A stretch of DNA of 64,000 nt from Dermacentor variabilis (taxonomy: Eukaryota; Arthropoda; Arachnida; Ixodida; Ixodidae). The translations under genes were made by a program, and so were the position numbers. The stretch covers positions 27,366,662-27,430,661 of the forward strand of contig NW_027460291.1 of NCBI RefSeq assembly GCF_050947875.1, written 5' to 3'. Shown piece by piece: positions 22,691-33,890 of the stretch. The notes below the pieces were generated by a model. That model ran no database searches. It was not told the DNA's origin and worked only from the letters and a program-made list of their open reading frames with translations. Positions within the stretch are counted from its first letter, which is position 1. Each line of letters opens with the position of its first letter.

Positions 22691-24510
22691 GGCGCCCAGG
22701 ATGACACACACGAACAGCCGAGAAAGACCGGGAGATGGAGAGAAAGCAAAAAAAAAAAAAAAAGCTGCAGAGGAACTTGCCGCCGTAGACACATCTGAAA
22801 GGGCTAATTGTAAAGAAAAAATAACTTGATTATAGCGTAAAAGATTAAACGGCTACTAGCTAGACTGCTAAAAACACAAAATGACAGACTACAAAAAAAA
22901 ATCCACAGGTTGTGATGCAGGATTGTGCCGCAAAATCAAAAAGTAAAGCTTCCATTACCAATTAATTTTCTGCATTGCTTCGAAAAGTGTTGTTGGCTTC
23001 ACACTTTTGATAACAAGCTGTACTTTGTTTAGCAGCTGCAACCGTAAACGTAACCAGACTAAATAGTCGGTCGTACCGAAAGATTAGGTTAGTTTCGGAT
23101 ATTCAAAAATGCCGAATAGTTCCGTTTCGAATACGAAGTGTGCATTACACGCTCACTAATGCTTTTCGTATTCGAAACTTGGAATATTTGCACGCCCCTA
23201 CCTAAATGTAATTAATAACTTTTACTTTACTCCCAAATAAATTCGCACAAATACAGTAAATAGGACTATATCTGCAGTCCTTGACCCGTTACTCATCTTT
23301 CATAAGAATTGCTTTTTCAAAATGTTTACGGTCATCTTGCCTCGTTTCCTGGTAAGGGCACTGCGACAAAACCGAAAACTCGCTCAATGTCAGCGCTGGA
23401 AAAAAGGCCGGTGTTGTGCGTACGAACGCCCTGCTCAGAAAATTGGGGGTAACTTAATGTCGCCATGCTCGGGTGTACACCGCTTAATTAGTCCTCTATG
23501 AAGCTCTATGAGCAGCAGGCGATCTTCTCGCATTAACGTCCGAAGTGGTCATCGCTATCGAGCTGTAGCAGCGCTGGTTCAATCAGTAGGTCAAAATGTG
23601 GTAGAGCATGAATGAGAAGCAAATATTGGGAACCCGGCTTTGCCTGTCTAAATGCGTGCACTCACGAACCTTCTGTAGGGGCATCACTGTGGGCCGTTCT
23701 GCTGTAGTTACCCCCAAATTCAATCGCTGAAAGCTGTTCCTTCGTTCAGAGCTTGTCTAGTTAATTAACTGGTTGCATGTAATTTTTCTAAAAGTAATTG
23801 AACTTTAATGGTCATTGCTGAGTAAAAAATATTTGAACAATTACGAAACTACCGATAACGTAATTTGTTTCGAATAACTACTTGCGCGTAATTCGTGACC
23901 TAATAGACTGCAGTCAATATTAAAGTTTCGGCTGCGCAGTGGAGAGAGCGTGTAAGTTTCTCCAAAGAATTCAATGCTATAGGAATCTTTGGTTAACTTT
24001 CCTACTTAAATCAGGTTGCCGTCGCAGTGATTACTCTTTGTAGTGACTTGCTTCGCAACTCACCATGTATGCGACTCAACATTTTTATCGTTTTATTCGA
24101 CGCTTTGTTCATGCATTCCTTACCGAACTTCTGCCATCACGCACAAAGCGCCAGAAAATTGAAACTTATTGCAACACTCATGGAGCATTCACATAGTGGG
24201 GCCTTCCCGCCAACTCTCCCATTGGCTAGATAAGCAGGCTGAGAAGCAGGCGAAATACACCTAATAATTCCATCGTGATGATAAAGTGGTCCCTTACACC
24301 ATCATTGACGAAATCTCTTGATCGCTGCGCGCTTTATAACTTGCGCATCCGCCCTCAACAATATTTGTGCGACAGTCAAAGCATGCGCGCACGCTATCAT
24401 TTAGTAACGCGCATGTGTTTTTAAAATATTTTTTATGCGCACTTTGGGCTCCCAAGGTAATCTTATAGAGGGCGCACGTTGTTATGACGGACCGTTTTGA
24501 ACCTTTCTGA
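22691..24510. other. no recognised gene; two inverted repeats
   Basis: Contains a 16-bp poly-A tract near 22749, an inverted repeat at 23124-23178 and a wider pair at 23441-23454 / 23707-23720. The frame 24027-24233 has no motif. No transposase coding sequence is visible. Confidence 0.4.
23124..23178. repeat. perfect 14-bp inverted repeat
   Basis: GTTTCGAATACGAA at 23124-23137 is the exact reverse complement of TTCGTATTCGAAAC at 23165-23178, with a 27-bp spacer. It can form a hairpin. No function known. Confidence 0.8.
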
Positions 24511-24631
24511 ATCACTACGTCCACCTCGTAACAGCGACCGTGCCTTGGTTCGACAGCACGCCGATAATTGCGCGTTGATCACCGGCTCTTACCATCTCGG
24601 CTCTGGTCACTAGAGGCGACTGTCGAGTAAC

Positions 24632-24975
24632 ATGTCCGCTACGTGGGGTGGTAGCGACAGCACGAGCAGCGGAACGTCCGCACAGTGTGTGGCCGACGAT
24701 GCCCCGCCGCAGCGGCGCCGTATGACGCGCCGCGATGATTGCCGCGCTCCGGCCTACCCTGAAGCGGCGTGGGATGAACGGCGATGGCATGGCATGGAAC
24801 GGAATGGCGATGGCAACGAGAAGCTGGTCCACGACGGTGGCACAGCGTCCGGCGAAGTGGTGAAGTCTTCCAAGTTTGACCAGTGCTGCAGCTACGACGT
24901 CACCTGGGGAGCCTTGGAGATACAGACAGCAAAGAGGGACGACAAGCCGGACATAACCGTGACCAGCTCCGGCAG
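24632..24975 (+). CDS. candidate first coding exon of a host gene
   Basis: The ATG at 24632 has a good context (AAC before it) and follows a GC-rich, CpG-rich stretch unlike the surrounding AT-rich DNA. The frame runs 114 codons and then meets GGCAG|GTGAGG at 24971-24981, a near-consensus splice donor. In unspliced form the frame stops two codons later, as expected if translation crosses into an intron. The protein start (MSATWGGSDSTSSGTSAQ) is Ser/Thr-rich and basic in the middle (QRRRMTRRDD). I recognise no domain. The exon would end with two bases of a split codon. No downstream exon could be paired with it here. Confidence 0.4.
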
Positions 24976-24981
24976 GTGAGG

Positions 24982-26670
24982 AGATTCTGCGCACCGGCTT
25001 CGCCGTGCTCATGGCGCATGAAAGTTTAGGCGGGTTTGTAGCCTTGCACCTAGAATATCTTTAGAACGAGTACGCGGTATCAAAATAGTGTTTTCTCATG
25101 GTGTTCGTGATTGTGTGGAAGACCTGATGCGAGACGAATATCGCAGCATGTCCATGTAAGTGCTTACCCAAACTTAGCGTCTACCGTGAAATGGAAAACG
25201 TTACGCCCCCCGTCGATGACGTAGCGTCTTCGTCGCGTGGAGTGAACGGCGCTTGCGGACTGCAGCAGCCGAGGAGAGTCCAGTGGCGTTAAGGCGGCAG
25301 TAGATGTCGTCGCGACAAAAAATAAAGTGGCGCAGTGATGGAAGTTTACTTTCTCTCCGAATTGGCCCGCAGTTAGCGTGATCGAGGTACCTACTAAGTG
25401 CTCAAAACCTCTGGCTATGCCTCTTATCTGGTTGAACTCTGACGATGCCCAGACAGGATCGTATAGCTCGGTGATCAGGCGTGGCTTCTCTCCGCGCAGC
25501 GCCAGTGCAGCAGCGTGGCCGCGAATGGAAGAAGTTCGCGCAGGTGTAGCCGTTCTTAGAGGCGTGGCCTTGTGTCCTCTGATAGACTGTTTCGGCGAGG
25601 TCAGTTCACATCGTTACAAAGGCGAAGTTGAAATGCGGTTCCAAACCAATAAGCAGCGACATCAATTATGGTCGTTCGATGGACGCGCTAATACATCTCG
25701 CGGGTGCAAACACTAGTCGACGAAAATTATGCATCCATTACGCCACCATTAAAAAGATTTGAAAAACCACAGACGTTATTAGAATAGTAAAATGTGAACA
25801 CACTGGCTGTTTGCTTCCATCTACGAATAATTGAGTACGAAACTGGGCAGGATTTCTGAAATTTGCTCGTGGAGATGCGTGCTGAGATATGTAGACATTG
25901 TATTTTCGCTTTTAACACTGTAATGTAGTCAAAACTCTCCTATTCGTGGCCATAAAAACTGACAGTATATTTAATGTTAACCTGCAAACATTTGACAAGT
26001 AACTTCATTTTTTAACTGCCGTATCACTAAACGTTTTCGCTGTCTTCAGTACCATAGAAAAGCTACAGGTGGCACGTTCCTTTGTTATTGAGGCTTAAAG
26101 TGTGGTTTTTGTGAATTATTTCAATATGATTTCAATTTTATCTTAAAACGAAAATAGCTGATGCATGTGGTTCTTAATTCAAAATCTGGTTCAACCGACT
26201 GCTCTGAAACCATGCAATACTTGCAAGGCTCCTGAGTGTAATTCTGCCGTTATAGTATCAGGGCTTTAAATACAGATGGGTGTATTCGTATTGGATTCTG
26301 ACCCAGTGCAGTGGCGAATGTCCTCACTTACTTACGCTTTATGTGTACTCTTGTGTGCTCTACATATGCGATGGGTTGTGAGCCGGCGCCGTAGACGACT
26401 TGGCTCAAGAGGCCTCGAACGGCAAACCTGGATTTTCTTTCACCGAAAAGTTCGCCCCGAGAAATGCAGATGACGCGGCCGTGCCTTCACAACTGTTAGC
26501 AGGGAGCCAGAAAAATTTGCTAATTCTCATTAATAATTGTGAAGACGAAGGAGACGGTCTAGGTTTCAGTTTTAGCGCAGCTATGTCCGGTGGGATGTTT
26601 TTCAACGATACAACAGATCAGGAGCTTAGAGTACAAGTCCATTAAATACCCCGAGTGGCCGAATACATAT
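24982..26670. other. unassigned; includes an uncharacterised 81-codon frame
   Basis: A GC-rich patch at 25190-25310 is followed by AT-rich DNA. The plus frame 26400-26645 (MAQEASNGKPGFSFTEKFAP to a stop) has balanced composition and includes DGLGFSFSAAMSGGMFF, but I recognise no family and see no strong splice acceptor before it. The frame 25378-25716 has no motif. Confidence 0.3.
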
Positions 26671-27089
26671 TGACACGTATACTTATCTTTATCGGGCGAC
26701 CACGTTTCGCCACCTAACAAATGTAATCGCACAGCGCGGGACGCGCCTGCATGTATCTGAAGTTTCTGGAAAGTTAGATACTTCTACCCGGCTATCTGTT
26801 GTCGCCGAACGTTGTGTTATCTGATTTCATCGTGTGACGCGAATGGTGTAAAACTTTGTGGAAGGTACGCGGGTCCGAACGATTAGTCTGGAACATTCGA
26901 CGACTGCTGTATAAAAGCCGACGCGCTTGACTCGCTGATCAGATTTTACGATGATCGCCGACTGTGTTCGCCGCTCTCGTTGTGCTTTAAGTGTAGCCTG
27001 TTTTGTGGGCACAGGTTCGCCCAATAAAAGCTAGTTTTTGCCTTTCACAGTTTTGCTACTGTGTTCTTTGACGTCACGACCACGTGACA
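26671..27089 (+). repeat. 5' LTR of Ty3/gypsy 3
   Basis: Begins TGACACGTATAC and ends CACGTGACA. The promoter has TATAAAA at 26910-26916 and a polyadenylation signal AATAAA at 27023-27028. The minus frame 26827-27024 across it is not a gene. Confidence 0.93.
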
Positions 27090-27112
27090 TCTGGTGGAGG
27101 TGCTTTGCGTTC

Positions 27113-28450
27113 ATGTACCGGACGCCCCCACAAAGCCGTGACCCAAGCCCGCACTCGGAAGACACCAACGTCGCCAAGAACCAGCGAGGTAGCCGCAGGC
27201 TGCAAGGACTGCCCCCGGAGCACGGACTTTTGCCTGATACGACTAGGCAGATGGCCACCAAGTCCTCCCCAATGGCAGCCCCAGCGTCACCCGTCGTGCT
27301 GCAGCAGCCCAGGGAGCCTCCGACGTTCCGCGGTGCAACTTTCGAGGACCCGGAAAGCTGGCTTGAGACGTACGAGAGAGTCGCTACCTTTAACAACTGG
27401 AACAGCGACGACAAACTGCGATATGTCTTCTTCGCTTTAGAAGACGCGGCCAGGACGTGGTTTGAGAACCGATAAGCCACCTTAACGACCTGGGAACTTT
27501 TCCGAAGCGGCTTCCTGCAGACATTCGCAAGCGTCGTACGCCGAGAACGAGTCCAAGCGCTATTAGAAACCCAGGTGCAGCTACCTAATGAGACGACCGC
27601 GATCTACACGGAAGAAATGAGCCGTCTCTTCCGCCACGCCGACCCTGAAATGCCCGAGGAGAAGAAAGTCCGCCTGCTGATGCGTGGTGTGAAGGAGGAA
27701 CTTTTTGCCGGAATGGTACGAAGCCCACCGAAGACCGTCGACGAGTTTCTTCGCGAGGCCACCAGCATCGAGAAGACACTCGAGATGCGAAACCGGCAAT
27801 TCGACCGCCGCACAAACTCGACAAACTACGCCGGAGTTCAATCACTGGCCACCAACGACCTGCGCGAGACTATCCGAGCGGTCGTGCGGGAGGAGCTACA
27901 AAAGCTGTTCCCATCATCACAGCCTCAAGTGGCTTCGATTGCCGACGCCGTGCGTGAGGAGCTCCAGCAACAACTTGGAGTAGCCCCTGTATCGCCCCAG
28001 CCTGAGCCGCAAGCGATGACCTACGCCGCCGTCGCACGCCGTCAAGGTCCTCCTCCGCGACCGCGCCAGGGCCCTGTCACGCCACAGTTCCGTCGTCCGC
28101 AGCCGCCAGCGCCAGCACGACCACCCGTCGCCCAGCGCACCTACGCGAGGAAGACGGACATTTGGCGCGCTCCTGACCACCGCCCGCTCTGCTACCACTG
28201 CGGAGAAGCGGGGCACATCTACCGCCGATGCCCATACGGCGACTTGGGACTGAGAAGGTTCGCCGTCAACGCGCCGCGTCCACAGCTTGGAGAGCGCCCA
28301 CGTGACATCGCCGACTACCTCGCCGCTACTCAGTGGAGCCCTCGACGGCCGTCCCGTTCGCCATCACCAGGCCGCTACCTGTCGCCGCAGCGCCGACCAT
28401 ACACTGGCCCAGTCCGGGGCCGGTCAGCGAGCCCATATCCGGAAAACTAA
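27113..28450 (+). pseudogene. gag of Ty3/gypsy 3 (one internal stop)
   Basis: Gag builds the particle and packages RNA. The ATG at 27113-27115 is the first after the primer-binding site in this frame. The core includes FRGATFEDPESWLETYERVA and YVFFALEDAARTWFENR, then a TAA at 27473-27475. The same frame is open again to 28450. The C-terminal half carries RLLMRGVKEELFAGM, a proline-rich linker and an intact CCHC knuckle, CYHCGEAGHIYRRC (28190-28231). Apart from the single stop the protein would be about 445 residues. Confidence 0.9.
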
Positions 28451-29790
28451 AAGCAGCAACCGATGGAGGTGCGGTTACTGTTCGTCGAACTGACGAAGAT
28501 CCTCCGCCGCCGACGAAGACACCGACGAAACTACCTCGACAACATAACGACACGCCGCCGTCCCGACGAAATCAGGAAGCCAAGACAACACCGACGAAAG
28601 AAGACTTGACGTCGCGACGTACCAGCTTCAGTTCAACTCGACGCAGCCGTGATCCGACGCCAAGACCCAACTGCAACGCAAGACAAAGAACCACCGACCT
28701 CGACGTGCTTCTAGACGGCCACGCAGTCACCGCCTTAGTCGACACAGGCGCCGATTACTCAGTCATGAGTGGACACATCGCAGTCCAGCTGAAGAAGGTT
28801 AAGACTGCATGGGAAGGCCCTCAAATTCGGACCGCTGGAGGACAGCTGATTACGCCGACAGGAATGTGCACGGCAAGAATTACCATCCACGACCGGACTT
28901 ACCCTGTCACCTTCGTTATCCTCCAACAGTGTTCACGAGACGTCATTCTCGGCATGGACTTCCTCAACCAACACGGCGCAGTCATCGACCTGAAGTCGAA
29001 GTCAATAACGCTGTCGGAAGATCATGCGATACCGCCGGAGAGCCCTCGTAGTCACCACGCCTTGAGTGTGCTCGAACATCACGTGAGCATCCCGCCTCGC
29101 TCCAGCATTTTTATTTCGGTCGGCACCGAAACACCCGCTGACGTAGAAGGCGTCATCGAAGGCGACCAACGTCTACTGCTAGACCATGAAATTTGCGTCG
29201 CAAGAGGGATCGCTCGACTGCACGGAGGACACACGAAAGTGTTGCTGACAAACTTCAGCCAGGAGTTCAAGCACATCAACAAGGGCACGACGATCGCATA
29301 CATCGACGAAATTCTGGAAAACAGCAATGCGTTTGTCCTCTCTGATTCTGCCGCATCTACCCCGACGACCGTAGTTCCCGAGCCAGACTTCGACATAAAT
29401 CCAAGTCTCCCCACGATTAAGCAACAACAGCTTAGAAGTCTACTTCGACAATACAAAGAGTGCTTTTCGACGTCATCAAGGATTCCACGAACCCCAGTCG
29501 CAAAGCATCGCATAATAACCGAAGAGGGCGCTCGACCTCTCCGCCAGAGCCCATACCGAGTTTCGACGCGAGAACGTGAAGCTATAAGGCATAAAGTCGA
29601 CGAAATGCTGCGCGACGACATCATCCAGCCGTCCAAAAGCCCGTGGGCATCTCCTGTAGTCTTGGTGAAAAAAAAAGGACGGAACCCTGCGTTTCTGCGT
29701 CGATTATCGTCGTCTGAACAAGATCACGAAGAAGGACGTCTACCCCCTCCCACGGATAGACGACGCACTGGATCGGCTCTGCAACGCTAA
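28333..29790 (+). pseudogene. pol N-terminal part of Ty3/gypsy 3: protease and start of RT
   Basis: This frame overlaps the end of gag by 118 bases and is -1 relative to it, consistent with expression by ribosomal frameshifting. The protease active site ALVDTGADYSVM (Asp-Thr-Gly at 28741-28749) and DVILGMDFLNQHGAVID are intact. RT starts with RPLRQSPYRVSTREREAIRH and SPWASPVVLVKKK. A run of nine A at 29668-29676 appears one base too long and shifts the frame, producing a non-homologous tail to 29790. Confidence 0.9.
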
Positions 29791-30454
29791 ATACTTCTCG
29801 TCAATGGACCTCAAGTCTGGCTATTGGCAAATAGAAGTCGACGAAAGAGATCGCGAAAAGACGGCCTTCGTCACCCCAGACGGCCTCTACGAGTTCAAGG
29901 TTATGGCATTCGGACTGTGCTCGGCGCCTGCAACGTTCCAGCGCGTGATGGACACAGTTTTAGCAGGATTGAAGTGGCAGACCTGTCTCGTTTACTTGGA
30001 TGACGTCGTCGTCTTCGCCGGAAATTTCGACGATCACCTGAGGCAGCTTGCGATAGTACTAGAGGCCATCAAGTCATCAGGGCTCACTCTGAAGCCGGAA
30101 AAGTGTCGATTCGCTTACGATGAGCTTTTGTTCCTAGGCCACGTCATCAGCAAATCAGGAGTACGCCCCGACCCACAGAAGACAGCTGCCATCGCAAAAT
30201 TCCCGCAGCCAACCGACAAGAAGGCAGTGCGCAGATTCCTTGGCATGTGTGCCTACTATAGGCGCTTTGTCAAGGACTTTTCATGCATCGCGGAGCCGCT
30301 AACACATCTAACCAAATGTGATGTCGAGTTCAAGTGGGAAACGCCGCAGGCCAAGGCATTTCAAGAACTCAAACGACGGATGCAGTCGCCGCCGGTACTT
30401 GCACACTTCGACGAGGACGCCGATAGCGAATCCACACTGACGCCAGTAGCCTAG
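29677..30454 (+). pseudogene. reverse transcriptase of Ty3/gypsy 3
   Basis: After the A-run the homologous frame continues with FCVDYRRLNK, MDLKSGYWQIEVDERDREK (motif A, from 29804) and VYLDDVVVF with an intact YLDD at 29993-30004, then the thumb and connection to QSPPVLAHFDEDAD. A one-base loss at about 30433 shifts the frame at the first RNase H motif and gives a stop at 30452-30454. Polymerase residues themselves are intact. Confidence 0.9.
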
Positions 30455-32070
30455 GCCTCGGTGCCGTCCTAGTCCAGAGGAAAGAAGGACTTGAACGGGT
30501 GATATCGTATGCTAGCCGGTCGCTGTCAAAAGCGGAAAGCAATTATTCTACGACTGAAAAGGAATGCCTCGCCATCATTTGGGCTACAGCTAAATTCCGC
30601 CCTTACCTCTATGGCAGGCCATTCAAAGTCGTCAGCGACCACCATGCGTTGTGTTGGCTAGCTAACTTAAAGGACCCTTCAGGACGGCTGGCGCGGTGGA
30701 GCCTCAGACTACAAGAATATGACGTCACGGTAATATACAAGTCCGGAAGAAAACACTCCGACGCCGACTGCTTATCACGCGCCCCCATCGATCCCCCGCC
30801 GCAAGACGACGAGGACGACGACGCCTTCCTTGGGATAATAAGCGCGGAAGACTTCACTAAACAGCAACGAGCAGACCCGGAGCTAAAAGGCCTCGTCGAG
30901 TATTTGGAAGGGAACACCGATGTTGTCCCTAGGGCATTTAAGCGCGGGTTGTCTTCGTTCACGCTACAAAACAACCTGCTCGTGAAGAAGAACTCACCAG
31001 TCCGCGCCAGCTACCTTCTTGTTGTACCGTCAGCGCTGCGTCCAGAAATACTGCACGCCCTACACGACGATCCAACCGCTGGGCACCTCGGGTTCTCCCG
31101 GACGCTGTCGCGAATGCAGGAAAGGTATTACTGGCCGCGTCTGACCGCCGACGTCGCCCGTTACGTGCCGACAAGGCCAGCAGGATTACTACAGCCGATC
31201 GAACCTCCTCGCCGACCATTCCAGCAGATTGGGATGGATTTGTTGGGGCCGTTTCCGATGTCAACATCCGGGAATAAGTGGATCGTCGTGGCGACGGACT
31301 ATCTCACCCGCTTTGCTGAAACTAAAGCTCTACCAAAAGGCAGCGCAGCCGAAGTGGCGAAATTTTTCGTCGAGAACATCCTGCTGCGACATGGTGCTCC
31401 AGAAGTCATCACCGACAGAGGAACGGCTTTTACAGCAGAGCTCACCCAGGCCATTCTGCAGTACAGCCAGACAAGCCACAGGAGGACAACTGCCTACCAT
31501 CCGCAGACGAATGGTCTCACGGAGCGCCTGAACAAGACCCTCGCCGACATGCTAGCAATGTATGTCGACGTCGAGCACAAGACGTGGGACGCGGTCCTGC
31601 CGTATGTAACCTTCGTTTACAACACGGCGGTGCAAGAAACAACACAGATCAAGCCGTTGAAGCTGGTTTACGGCAGGAACCCGACGACGACGCTCGACGC
31701 CAAGCTGCCCCACGTCACTGACGAAGAGAATGTTGACGTCGCTAGCTATCTCCAGCGCGCCGAAAAAGCCCGACAGCTCGCCCGCCTGCGGATCAAGAAC
31801 CAACAGAGGACCGACAGCCGACACTACAACCTCCGACGACGCTTCGTCGAGTACCAGCCCGGCGACAGAGTTTGGGTTTGGACACCGATACGCCGACGAG
31901 GACTGAGTCAGAAACTATTGCGCCGCTATTTCGGACCCTACAAGGTCATTCGACGTATTGGCGCACTGGACTATGAGGTCGTGCCAGACGGAATTTCGCA
32001 TTCACAGCGGCGCCGCGCACGATCTGAAGTGGTCCACGTGGTGCGTCTGAAACCCTTTTACGGACGCTGA
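30455..32070 (+). pseudogene. RNase H and integrase of Ty3/gypsy 3
   Basis: A 523-codon frame (from 30499) gives the rest of RNase H (STTEKECLAIIWATAKFRPY, VVSDHHALCWL), the tether, and integrase. The His pair of the zinc domain is present (HDDPTAGHLGF), but the expected Cys pair is missing: sequence passes from TADVARYV directly to PTRPAG at about 31166, an apparent in-frame deletion. The core retains DD35E: GMDLLGPF, VITDRGTAF and HPQTNGLTERLN, with exactly 35 residues between the second Asp and the Glu. The C-terminus has a GPY/F module (YFGPYKVI) and ends VVRLKPFYGR. No chromodomain. Confidence 0.92.
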
Positions 32071-32167
32071 CGAACTTCCTTATTTTGTTGTTTTCTTTGC
32101 TACGGGTCTTTTTCTTATTTCGTTTGTATGCAGCATCGGGTCGATGCTTTTTTAAGAGGGGGAGTAT

Positions 32168-32588
32168 TGACACGTGTACTCATCTTTATCGGGCGACCAG
32201 GTTTCGCCACCTAACAAATGTAATCGCACAGCGCGGGACGCGCCTGCATGTATCCGAAGTTTCTGGAAAGTTATAGATACTTCTACCCGGCTATCTGTTG
32301 TAGCCGAACGTTGTGTTATCTGATTTCATCGTGTGACGCGAATGGTGTAGAACTTTGTGGAAGGTACGCGGGTCCGAACGATTAGTCTGGAACATTCGAC
32401 GACTGCTGTATAAAAGCCGACGCGCTTGACTCGCTGATCAGATTTTACGACGATCGCCGACTGTGTTCGCCGCTCTCGTTGTGCTTTAAGTGTAGCCTGT
32501 TTTGTGGGCACAGGTTCGCCCAATAAAAGCTAGTTTTTGCCTTTCACAGTTTTGCTGCTGTGTTCTTTGACGTCACGACCACGTGACA
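32168..32588 (+). repeat. 3' LTR of Ty3/gypsy 3
   Basis: Partner of 26671-27089, about 98% identical. TATAAAA at 32409-32415 and AATAAA at 32522-32527. The downstream duplication ATAT is at 32589-32592. Confidence 0.93.
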
Positions 32589-32594
32589 ATATAT

Positions 32595-33660
32595 CTAGGG
32601 TATGGATAAGCAAAGGGCAGATGTACACGGAAAAGCACGAACAGTCTGTCATAGTAAAAGGGCGAAGAGATGCCGGGATAATGAAACATAGGGCATTGGG
32701 GGGGGGGGGGGGGAGGGTACAACAGGTATGAAGTACTGAGAAGTATTTGGAAAGGAATAATGGTGCCGGGTCTTACTTTCGGGAATGCGGTCCTGTGCTT
32801 AAGGGCAGAAGTTCTATCGCGACTACAAGTAAATCAGAGAGCTGTTGGAAGATTAGCACTAGGTGCCCACGGGAAAACCACAAACGAGGCCGTACAGGGG
32901 GATATGGGCTGGGCATTGTTCGAAGCACGGGAATCTCAGTGCAATATCCTATACGAACAACGCCTGAGGATATTTGACGATTACAGGTGCACAGCTAAGG
33001 TATTTAAATACCTATACAGAAAGAGCATTGACTTATAATGACGGAAAAGAATTACGAAGCTAACCAGTAAGTATTCCAGACACGTGGACGGAGAAAGAGC
33101 ATTAAACGACAGGTTGAAAACGCGGAAGGAAAAAAATTGATAAATTCAATGGAAAAGAAGCATAGTGTTGAACTGTATCGATACTGCAAACAGGAGATCA
33201 GGAAGGAAGCTTTTTATCATAACTCAAGAGGGTGTGTCCTACTCTTTGAAGCTAGGTCAGCATGTTTTAGAACACCCGGCAATAAAAAGAAATTTAACGA
33301 AGAAGGCACAAATACTTTGTGTGGTAAATCTGTAGAAACAATAGAACACCTCATACTAAAATGTGATGGTATCCATCACGATGTCGATGCGGGCACAGTC
33401 ATGCTTCCTGAGGCCCTAGGGAAGAGATAACAATAGTCATGTAAATATATATGCGGTGGAAATTAGCAAAAAGCGATTGGAAGATTGGTGGATCAAAAGC
33501 AGAGAGGTAACATAAGTTTAAACGTGTAGGAAGGCGTAATAAAGAAAATGGCGAATTCTAATAACTTACAACACAGTTAAACAAAAATAAAAAGCTGAGC
33601 ATGGTGGCAACTGTCATCACCCCGTTTCAAAGGGGACGCTCCTACCTTCCATCCATGCAA
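32595..33660 (+). mobile_element. unclassified LINE 3' part (family X)
   Basis: Frames at 32760-33038 and 33137-33430 encode the C-terminal region of a non-LTR RT protein: VNQRAVGRLALGAHGK, AVQGDMGWALFEARE, EIRKEAFYHNSRG and CGKSVETIEHLILKCDGI, a cysteine/histidine tail motif. The join between them is degraded, and a poly-G tract interrupts the frame at about 32699-32714. The 3' UTR (GATTGGAAGATTGGTGGATC, about 33474-33493) and end (CACCCCGTTTCAAAGGGGAC, then CCATCCATG) match 43141-43395. The endonuclease and the RT core are missing. Confidence 0.7.
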
Positions 33661-33789
33661 GCTTACAGTATTGATGGATAAAAAGCAAAGAAGTGATTAG
33701 TACGACCGGATCTTTTACAGGCATAGGTAGCAGTGCAATAGAGATGTAGTTTAGCAAGGTATTCTTAAGGAAATGAAAAGCGGTTAAGG

Positions 33790-33890
33790 AGACGTTTTCA
33801 CAAATGCTATAATGAAAAGCCTGTATAGCATACCTGATGAGCTCAAGCAGACTAGATGGCTATTTTTCACCGCCCCGTTTCAAAGGATGT
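33790..33890 (+). mobile_element. LINE 3' end related to family X
   Basis: Contains CAAGCAGACTAGATGGCTAT and CACCGCCCCGTTTCAAAGG, the same terminal motif as at 33620 and 43343. It is a separate, more truncated tail. Confidence 0.5.

Larger units (their letters stand above)
26671..32588 (+). mobile_element. Ty3/gypsy LTR retrotransposon 3, complete, young
   Basis: A 5.9-kb element with LTRs at 26671-27089 and 32168-32588, a primer-binding site at about 27092-27103 (TGGTGGAGGTGC) and a purine-rich tract at 32154-32165 (AAGAGGGGGAGT). It is flanked by a 4-bp ATAT duplication (26667-26670 and 32589-32592). I count about nine substitutions and one 2-bp indel between the LTRs, roughly 2%. Gag, protease, RT, RNase H and integrase are present in Ty3 order. 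One stop in gag, frameshifts in RT and RNase H, and loss of the integrase zinc cysteines prevent autonomous activity. Confidence 0.95.

Noticed and set aside
24515..25012. 165-codon minus-strand frame
   Set aside because: Antisense to the candidate exon in GC-rich DNA where stops are rare; no motif.
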